From Melitaea cinxia (Eukaryota > Arthropoda > Insecta > Lepidoptera > Nymphalidae), in contig NC_059403.1 of the NCBI RefSeq assembly GCF_905220565.1, forward strand, positions 1,922,001 to 1,986,000: a stretch of 64,000 bases of DNA, given 5' to 3'. The notes under the pieces are model-generated. The model saw only the letters and a list, made by a program, of their open reading frames with translations, had not been told where the DNA came from and searched no databases. Shown here one piece after another: positions 1-9,900 of the stretch. The position numbers and the translations under genes were made by a program. The number at the start of each line of letters is the position of its first letter. Position 1 is the first letter of the stretch.

Positions 1-290
1 TTAAAGTTTGACTCGTTGTCGCAATGGTCACAGTGTCAGACTGATACTAGCGGTCGCGGATTCAATATCTGGACATGCCAAATATTTGACCAAATATTTG
101 ATATTATGTGCAGTTTGACATTTATATACATTAATCTTAGAAAAAAAAACATCAGATTTTTTTCTAAGATCATTGTTTATATAGGCTTTAAAAATATTCT
201 AGTTGTTTGGATGTCATTTGTGCCTGTTGGATGTGTTTTCTCCTAATGAGAGTCGTTTATTCTGTAATATTTATATTAAAAAAAACCTAC

Positions 291-2082
291 CACAGTCCTT
301 TTGCATGAAAAGTCCAGCCTGGTCTTTCATATTCCAACATCTGTACTCTACTCGTCTGATTATAATAATTAACTTTCTGCCAAAATCTGAAATCAAATAA
401 AAAAGTTTGTAAGCATAATACATGGCTATTAGGATACAAAAAAAAAATCAAAATAAGTCAGAACATCCATATTTAAATAAGCATTCAATGTTAGAATTTC
501 AAACAAGAAAACATATACTAGGTGTTTTGTTAAGTAAAACATAATTTTAAACTTACTGCCTGGCTATTAGTGAATATGCATGTGGTATGCCACCTGCTGG
601 ACCAGCAGCTCCCAGAAAACCATTAGCCTTAAAAATAAATAAATAAATACTTTTTATAAGATTAAAGAAAAATTAAGAACAAATCTAATAGAATTAGGTA
701 ACCATTTGTTTTGAATTATAAGAAACATTTTTAAATAATTTATTAAGGTTGTATTCTCAACCACCCTGAACAATCTCTACTGCATGTGTCTTTTGCATTC
801 CACAAGACATTCTGACAAAATTATTTGTATCTAACTGACATAGCTAAACTAAGAAAACACAACAAACAGTTGAATTGAATAAGTTATATAAATAATATTT
901 ACATTTGGGTGTGCCATTAATAGGCTTATTGAAGCTTTACAATCTCTCAATAAAATATTTGCATATTTTTCTGTCAAATTAAAGTAACCAGTAGCTAAAC
1001 GAAAAAAGGATCCCTCTGGCGCTGAAGATAAAATATTACAAGTCGCTTGTTCATCTTGATTTATGTTGAATTCACCCATTTGTATGAGAGGAAATATCCA
1101 TGTATCTCTGTCTTTTGAACCTATAAGAAATAGTGAATAGCATAAATACCAAAAATTAGATATTTAATGATAAATAATTATTAACATCCATACTCACTTT
1201 CTTCATGTGATGTGAGCTTAGAAGTTTGCCGATACTTCCATTTTTCTATTAAGTCTTCTATATTTTTATTGACTTGCTTAGAAATAACTTCTTTTGACAT
1301 GTTACCAGTTTTAGTGTTGGGATGGTCTCCATCTTGTTTACTACAATTTACTATTTCATCTAATAAAACAGACACAATATGTTCACCATTCAAAAGCAAT
1401 TACCATATTACTAAGTTTATAGACTATCAATATGTTATCTTTCTAATACAAACTTAAAAAAGAACAATTTATTAAAAATAATACAAGAACTTACTATTTT
1501 CATACCTATTAGTTCACAGTAAAAATTTGCTAAGTCCTCATCTTCGATTTCAATATAACGATCCTGCCTTTGTTGGAAATAATCATTTGAACAGTTTGCT
1601 CCACTTAAAATGACTGAATCATCCGCAATATATAGTTTCATATGTTGAAGACCAACTATTTCATTATAGCGAGAGGGGAGAGCTTTAGACCATGCCCCAT
1701 GCAGTCTCGGAGTTTGATACAAGGCCAAGTGACATTTATTAGATATACCATTAACAAACTGGCGAAATAATATTTGTGAGTTAACTTTGCCTCTAGTACC
1801 TCGTTGATAGTCTAGTAAAACATTAAAATTTAAATCTTTTCTATTTCTAACATTATGAACTGTAACTTCCAATAATTTTCTCTCTAAATCGCCTGTTCCA
1901 ATGTATAAACTTGCTAATGAAATTCTACACTTCGCATTTTTAAATCTATCGTAAATTGTGTCATAAAATTTACTAGGGTCATTAATAACATTAATTTTCG
2001 ATGCGTTGACAGGAAAACACGGTGATAAATTAAATATCCAATTAAAATGTTGTAACTCATTTGGTTTAAATCGAAATGACAT
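291..2082 (-). CDS. PGS1: Phosphatidylglycerophosphate synthase, mitochondrial (partial, 3' exons off window)
   Basis: Makes phosphatidylglycerophosphate from CDP-diacylglycerol and glycerol-3-phosphate, the committed step of cardiolipin synthesis in mitochondria. Five exons join in frame: 2082-1506, 1359-1198, 1120-903, 627-557 and 386-291, about 374 codons. The first PLD-type HKD motif is visible as H147-x-K149-x4-D154 in exon 1 (HMKLYIAD). The second begins as HAKGL (H370, K372) at the end of exon 5, and its Asp and the C-terminus must lie left of the window. Other family matches are TGYFNLT, ANGFLGAAG and RPGWTFHAKGLW. The start at 2082 is the first ATG in the frame that opens into the conserved region. 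Exon 1 has two GT donors 7 nt apart. Only the outer one (GTATGA) keeps the frame open into exon 2 (ELI|DEIVNC). Splice sites are inferred from phase and conservation, not from transcripts. Confidence 0.93.
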
Positions 2083-2162
2083 TTTGAATTCATAGGACTT
2101 GATTTAACATTAATATCACAATTATAACTTTGAAGTTCTATAATCTTTTGTGTATAAATCAA

Positions 2163-2506
2163 GTGTATAAATCTGCACTCGAATAGCAGCCGATATTTAT
2201 AAAAGCACTTTTTGACAGCTACGTCAAAAACATATGATTGTCAAATAAAAATATTTATAGTTATGTTGGATGTTAGCGAAGTAGATATTTTATTACAATT
2301 AAACCAAAAATAAAACCGAAAAATTTATAGTTACATTTATTTATATTTGTAATAGACAATATAAAAATATAACTATTTACTTGAAAGGTACGTAAAACTC
2401 TAATTCTAAATGTAGAATTAAAAAAATTAGGACCGTGCTTAAACATTTTTTTAAAATAAAATTATATAAACAACTTATGAAAACGAGTACAAAAATTTAT
2501 TGATAA
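2163..2506. other. PGS1 upstream flank
   Basis: AT-rich sequence between the PGS1 start and the hAT element. It should contain the PGS1 promoter and 5' UTR. I see no coding region or clear core-promoter motif. The last 8 bases (ATTGATAA, 2499-2506) are the target duplication of the element that follows. Confidence 0.4.
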
Positions 2507-3707
2507 CAGAGCAACACGGAGGGGAGTCGCCATAAGGTTTTTTTTACCGATACAAAATTGTCTGTCATTTTTTGCGGGAGGAAATCACACAGACGCACAC
2601 TTTATCTAACTCCCACACAAAAATAATCGTGTCACTACGAAACTCGCACATACTAAATTAAAAACACACACATTTCTCACACACACATAGATACATTCTG
2701 TGTCATTACAGACTACAGTATAATGACATGCCGCAACTACACTGACTGACAAGTTGCTTACAGCCATGATTGTATCAACTGAAATTAGGATTTTAAAGTG
2801 ATATAAAGATAAGGTGTTATTATAAAAATAGACTTTATTTAATATGTACTACAATAATTATCATATCAAAAATAAAGTAAATGCTTATATCATTTTAAAA
2901 ACCAGTGACAGTTGTATCTATTACTAGTTTTTAAAATGGATTAGTTTTCTATAAATATGTCGAATACATTTTTGTGGGTTTCCTTTTTTCATTAAGAAAG
3001 AAATGCTTGTGCCGGTATATTTTTCCATTATTAATCTTGCCAGTTCCACATTTGAAAGTCAGAGGTATTGAAATAATTTGAGCAAAGGACACTATTTCTT
3101 GTGGGCGTTCAGGTTAGTTTGCTACTACAAATTTTTTTCCAGTATGCCTTAAATTTCGTTCTTTAGGAAACCTGCAAAAAATTAATATAAAACATTATGG
3201 TCGAAGAGAATGTGCTAATACTCTTTAGAATTGTATTATATTTAATTTAATGCAATTTTATTATTAAACTATGTGTATTAAAATTAAGCTCGCAATATTA
3301 TATTATAAATAAATCAGAATCTCAAATACATCTCTCTCCTCCTTTGCCGTTTTTATCGATAACTATTTACAAACAAACCGGTAACAACACTATCGCTCGG
3401 CGACAGCAACTTCTCGGAAATAGACTCGGATCAGTCGCTCACACAGAGTACTTTATTATATATAGGAAAGTCGCTCAGCCGGTCCGCATATTGTATGAGG
3501 ATGAGTGGCCTGTGTTGGTAAACAAATCCGAAACAACACGACCACATTTGTAATTTTTAAGTTTAAAAAAGGTTTTAAAAAAGTATACAATAATAACGTA
3601 ATTAAAAAATACTTACATATGAAAGGTAACGACATCTTTTAGTAAATTTGACGTGGCAGAAAACAGAACAATTCGGCATTTTTTGAAGGACGTTGATTCA
3701 ATCACGC

Positions 3708-3750
<43 letters not shown>

Positions 3751-3812
3751 ACGCGTAGGACCATTTGGACTTATACCTTGTGCATGGCTACTCCCCTCCG
3801 TGTTGCTCTATG
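2507..3812. mobile_element. hAT-type DNA element with 8-bp target duplication
   Basis: The ends are inverted repeats. The left end reads CAGAGCAACACGGAGGGGAG. The right end, read on the minus strand, begins CATAGAGCAACACGGAGGG. The element is flanked on both sides by ATTGATAA (2499-2506 and 3813-3820). An 8-bp duplication and a CA(N)GAG start fit the hAT superfamily. The 1306-bp interior has only a 69-codon open frame at 3344-3553 with no recognisable transposase, so it looks non-autonomous. It carries a (GT)16 run and, near the other end, scattered CACA tracts. It sits between the PGS1 start and the 3' end of the asparaginase gene. Confidence 0.8.
3711..3742. repeat. (GT)16 microsatellite
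   Basis: Sixteen uninterrupted GT units, followed by a degenerate GTATGTGTAT. It lies inside the hAT-type element, so its length may differ between copies. Confidence 0.97.
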
Positions 3813-3948
3813 ATTGATAAATATAAAAGTTCTTTGCACTATATATTAATATACTATCTAACGTATACGTCTTAATTTTCAGTACTTTGATTTATAAGTT
3901 TCATATTTGTATAATTTATTTATGTATTTAATCATAAGACCACAAGAA

Positions 3949-6900
3949 CTATGCTGAAATGTATTCTTCTTCGTGAACCTCGTTTTTTTCTATGCCATAA
4001 AATATCTTGTTTGATTTTATGTAAGCCCAGGCCATTCTGTTTGTACTGAAACTAATTCCGACATCACCTGTCTTGGACAAAGTTATTGCACCTGCTGTAT
4101 TCTTTAGGCGACTAGTCATTCCTGTGAATGGAACACAAATAATAATTAATGTAAAGACATAAATAATAATAAGGGGTCGTCCATTCGCATTTAACCCCCT
4201 ACTGCCCCTTGATAATATGTGACAAGCTTAGACCCCCCCCCCCCACTCAACCCAAAAATCACGTGAATTTTTACTGTGCAAAGTAATTTGAAATGTATAA
4301 ATATTATGTTTAAAATATCAAAGGTATCATTTGATTGAGAGTTTGGGAAATTAAGCATTCTGATGCAAATTTCTAGAAGGTTGCAGGGTGTTCACCTCTC
4401 TTCCCGCCTTTCGAGTCTCACATGATTAATGAACGTTCCCTAAATATTTGTTAAAGAATATAAAAAATTATATTTACCATCAACTGCCATTTTAGTCGCA
4501 GTATTAGCATCATTTCCTCTTTCCATCAGCTTGATTATGCTGTGTGCTAAGCAGTATTTTAAAATAGATTCTCCATGACCTGGATCAAATATTTACAAAT
4601 ATGCATTGTCTTTCACATTTTTTTTTATAACAGACTTCAAAAAAAAAATAGAGGCACCAAATTTGTTTACTAGGTATACTGATTTTAATGGTTCATTTTT
4701 TTAAATAGAGAGCTATGTTTTAAAATTGAAATTTGATCGAGATCTAACAAGTACTTTTTGAGTTATCCCTAACTAGCGACCCGCTCCGGCTTCGCACGGG
4801 TTTAAAATATAATTATAGCCTAGGTCATTCACTGAAAAAGTGATTAAAATCGATCCAGTAGTTTTGATTTATTCATTACTGCCCGTGGCCCGCACGCGTT
4901 AACTTTAGAGTAAAAGCCGGCCGGAACCGCCGCAAACACTACGTACCGCAATTTTTAAATCTGGAATATCTTCGAAAATATTTAAATCATATGCTGTAAA
5001 GGGCCATATAGACCTATATTAAATCAACAATGTATTTAGGGTATTTAATTTGTTAAAATCGCTTTGAAAATTAACCATTATTTTTCGTAAAAAGTAAATG
5101 ACAAAAAATGTTATTGTGGGATATCCATAAGAGATAGACATATACCATAGCGGAGTTTTCTGTAGACCTTTTCAATGTGTACAATACTTAGTACATTATT
5201 TTGATAAATCTCGTAGGATTCAGGCTGCGTTTGCAATGTAAGCGGAAAAAATGTAATTATTTATGACATCACATTAGAAACCTGAAAAATAAGAGTATTT
5301 CTCCACTATTTAATGGATGTTATTATAGATATAAACATTCCTCTTCAATCACTCTATCTATTAAAAAAACCGCATCAAAATCCGTTGCGTAGTTTTAAAG
5401 ATTTAAGCATACATAGGGACATAGGGACAGAGAAAGCGACTTTGTTTTATACTATGTAGTGATAATGAACGTAGGTATGGTTGTCCATATCAGTGTGAGC
5501 CTATTTTGGCCATATTCATACTTTATATTGTAACATACTATTGTATCATAACGCTGTTGGATTGCCTAGTAAATAAAATAAATAAATACGTTATATTACA
5601 TTTTTTTTTTTTTGTAATTTACAATCAGTCGCCAGACTATAAGTAAATTTGTTAAAAGGAGAATGGCGATTAGAGTGGCTGCAGGATTGGGCTGCAGCCC
5701 TCTTTTAGGTAGCGAGCACATGTGCTCTCTTCAGTCTTTTTACAGGCCTAGAGGTCGTCAGCTGGTAGGCTAGTGGGTTAGGATGTGCAGAAAGACGCTC
5801 CATGTAGTTTTTCCTGTAACGTTCAATTTCCGCCGTTACAGTGGGAATCCCAAGATAATCATGGATTTCTGAGTTTCGAGCAAACCACGGGGCGCCAGCA
5901 ATGACACGCAGAATGTTGTTCTGTACTCTTTGGAGACACATTATATTAGATTTGCTGGCTGTAGACCAAATCTGGATTCCATATATCCAGATCGGTTTTA
6001 GGATAGTAGAGTAAACGAGCAGTTTGTTGTCAGTGGATAGAGTTGATTGTCTACCGAGTAACCAAAGCAAATTTCTGAATCGTTGGTTTGTTTCGTCTCT
6101 TTTGGCTTTAATGTGATCCTTCCAGGTTAGGCGTCTATCCAGAAGGAAACCGAGATATTTGACACAGTTTGTTTGTGGCAGAATTGTGTTGTCAAGCCTG
6201 ACCGGTGGGCAATCTCCCTGCCGTAGTGAGAAAGTGATGTGAAAAGATTTGGGGGCACTAGCTTTCATTCGCCATTTGTTAAGCCAAGCGTGAGTGTCAT
6301 TTAGTTGTCTTTGCAGTTTTGCGGTTGCTCTTATTGGGTCCACAGAAGATGAAAGGAAGGCAGCATCATCAGCGTAGGTAGCAATAGTGACATCCGCTGA
6401 CTGTGGTAGATCGTGAGTGAAGATGTTATACAAGACCGGTCCGAGGACTGAGCCCTGGGGCACTCCGGCAAGACACTTGAATAAGCCAGATCTAGCTTCA
6501 CCCTGCTTAACAAAGAAAACTATATTTTCCAAGTAAGACCTTATAGTGGAATATATAGGATGTGGTAGAAGCTTCGTGATTTTATAAAGCAATCCTTTGT
6601 GCCAAACCTTGTCGAAGGCCTGCTGAATGTCCAAAAATGCTGCAGAGCAATACTGTTTGGTTTCCAGGCAGTGGCGAATGGAATCATAGACTCTGTGAAC
6701 CTGTTCCACGGTTGAATGATGTTTTCGGAAACCAAATTGATGTTGCGGTATGATATCACGTTCGTTGATACATTTGGAAAGTCTAGCGAGAAATATTTTC
6801 TCCCACAGCTTTGACAGGACGGGAGTCAGACTGATGGGCCGGTATGAAGATGGTTCATGAGTTGGTTTTCCGGGCTTGTGGATCATAATTATTTGCGAGA

Positions 6901-9900
6901 CCTTCCAGACGTTGGGAAAGTGAGAAAGTCTCAATGTGGCGTTAAAGAGATTAGTTAAAAACACCACGCATTTTTTGGTAATTCCTTCAGGAGCCTTGGC
7001 GTTATGAGATCGAAACCAGGCACTTTTTTGGCATTCATGTTTTTTATTTCTCTCAATACTTCACTGGGTGATGTTGGTGAGGGCGGAATACTGAGTTGAA
7101 AATCTTGATTCAGGATTAAATCTATATGCGGATCATCATCGCCTTGTGCTTCATTGGGTTTAAATATTGCGGCTAAATGAGTGCCAAAAGCATCAGCTTT
7201 TTCTATGTCTGTACGTGCCCAGGTATTTCCATTTCGGATAGGGGGAATCGGAATTTGCATTTTGTTTAAGTTTTTTGTTGCTTTCCACAGGGAACGTTCG
7301 CCCCGGCCCAAAGGTGACATAAGCTCTAATGCTTGTCGCACTGTCTCATTAGCAGAAGCTCTCAACAGACCCCTCAACTCCTTAATTGCTCGATTGAGAG
7401 CCGATTTGTCAGAGGGGTGACGCGAGTGTTGCCAGACTCTGCGCAATCTGCGTTTCTGTTCGATTTTGTGTCTTATATCCATTGGTAATGTTGGAGAAAA
7501 GTTCCCCGTACAAAGCTCTGGTGTGTTTTTCCACGCAGCCACCTGGACCAAGTTTGTGAAATAGAGGCTGGCGTCTTCCAATTCATCAACCGATGACATG
7601 GGAAAGTGAAGGTTGATTTCCTCATTCAAGAGGTCACGAAAGCCGTACCAATCGGTTTTGTAATTGTGGAGAGATTCACATCCACGATCAGAGGTTGGAA
7701 TTATTGAGCTAATCGTCAGAATAATAGGCGAGTGGTCAGACGAACCATCAAGGCTTGACTCCACTGATGTGTATTGTGGACAGATGTTTTTGGTAATGAA
7801 AAAGTCTAGTAAGTCAGGCGTCGTCTCCGGATCACTAGGCCAGTAAGTAGGACTACCTGTCGATAGTGTAAGAAGATGGTTGGAATCCAGACATTCTTTA
7901 AGACTGCGGCCTCGAGATGTAGTCAATCTCGATCCCCAATAAATGTGCTTGGCGTTCCAATCACCGCCCGCAATGAAGCGATTGCCAAGCGTTTTGAAGA
8001 AGTCTGTGAAGTTGGCTTCGCTTATTTTGTGCTTTGGCGGACAGTAAACTGCTGAGAGGGTAATGAATCCAGTGCGAGTGTTCACCATGACGGACGCAGC
8101 CTGTAGGTATTCTTTATCGTAAGGAGCTAGCAGATTGTGTTTTAAACTTTTCCTAACAACGATAGCTGATCCGGCATGAGCAGTGCCGTCGGGGTGAGGT
8201 GAAAGATAAGTGGAGTATCCGAGGATGTTAATGCTACTTTTGTTGGTGACGTGGGATTCCGAGATCATAACCACGTCTAGTTTATTTGAGCGAATGAATG
8301 TTGATAATTCATGTGTGTTGGGAGATAGGCCGTTAATGTTCCGTGCCGCAATGCGTAAGTCAATCATGGCGCTAGTTTAGCCACAAGCTTAGTCAGTAGA
8401 GCCAGAAGAGACCCTATTTGTTGAGATAGTATGTCCATTTTTTCAGTCTGCTTTAGGAGCAAGGCTTCCAAGTTAGATGATTGTGGTTGTAGTTGAGGTA
8501 ATATGTTTGTTCTTGTTTTGTCGTCGTTGTCGTTGATAGACTGCATATTGTAACAGGCTCCAGCAGTTGCCCTGGCATATGACATGTTTGGGCGAGTCAT
8601 TTTACCCAACATGGTAACGGTACTGTCAGAGGTTCTATCATTACTAGGGGGCAGGGTTTTTTCAAACTGTCTAGATTTCTTCTGAGAGGAATTTATTTTT
8701 CTTGCTAAGATCTCTTGGTATACTGTACATCCCTTGTAGTTAACCGGATGGTCGCAAGAGCACAAGGCGCATTTAGCGGGTGTATTTCTATCTTTTTTTC
8801 TGCATTCGGATGTTTTGTGACCATCCCCACATTTTACGCATCTATACGGTCTCATACAGTTATTTTTTGAGTGGCCATATTGTTGACACCGCTGACATTG
8901 CACTATGGTCTTGGATTTCCGTGGATCTTCAATTTTGACGTGTTGGTGATATATATACTTAATGTTTTTTACAGATTTATTGTTTGGACTTGGCTCTATG
9001 TTTACAAAAAAGGTTGAAGTAGGGTTTTTGTTTGGTCGAAATCTAGCGTTTATGATTTCGCCTCTTACCTTGTTACCAGTTGCTTCTATTTCTTCAACTA
9101 TGGCATCGTGAGGTGTAGTGTGGTGGAGATTTTTAATGACTATCCGATAGCATTTGGTGTCCTTTCTAGTAAAAGTATGCCCTATTAGGCCTTTCTCTCT
9201 AATAAGCTGGATTATTTTTTTATATTCGTCTACAGAATCTACCAATACTCTCATTAGATTCTTATTGACGATTCTGAATTTGAAGTGCCTTTTTTCACTA
9301 ACAGTTTCGATGAGTTTTGTCAATTCATTTACATCCTCGATACCATAGAGAATAATTGGGGGGGGTGGTTTGCTAACGGGTAAAGTTTTGGGTATATGGT
9401 GATCACTGTCTGGTTGGTCTAAAGGTAAGCCGCTAAAGCTGTTTCTGGTTTGAATCGTATTTTCCAAAGGAGGGGAGTTGGAGGTTCTTCTTCGTTTGTG
9501 GTTATGAGCAGTCAGTGCTTTTTGCCAGGGTGGAGGTAGATTAGCCGTTTGACGTGATGGTTCCGTCGAGAAGATGGGTGGGCAAGTGTGGGCATCATTG
9601 TCTATTGAGGTCGCCCCTGGTACTGTAGGAGCCAGGTTTATATTTGTGGTGCTGGCTATGCTAGGATTGCTTCCGAGTGAGGAAGATCTAGGCCTTGAGG
9701 TGAAGAGGCTCGGATGAAACGCCTGCTGAACAAGATTTCTTTTAGTGCTGCCAGTAGCATTCTCTGTCACAGAGGCCTGGTCGCCCGCCTCTGTGCAGAC
9801 TTCGTTAACCAATTTCACACTCGCAGGCCCGGGTACCTGCGAGCGCCGGGCGTTAGCCGGATCGCATGACAGAACATTATCAACATCACTCATAGTACCA

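Noticed and set aside
1..290. Next PGS1 exon within the first 290 bases
   Set aside because: No minus-strand frame here continues with the expected GSPNFGYRS-type block. It must lie further left.
1400..1499. PGS1 exon 2 starting near 1400 using the GTAAGT donor
   Set aside because: All three frames from the available AG hit stops (TAA, TGA) before the conserved segment. The 1505/1359 pair gives a clean join.
3344..3553. 69-aa open frame inside the hAT-type element as a gene
   Set aside because: No recognisable transposase or other domain; length is within chance for this composition.
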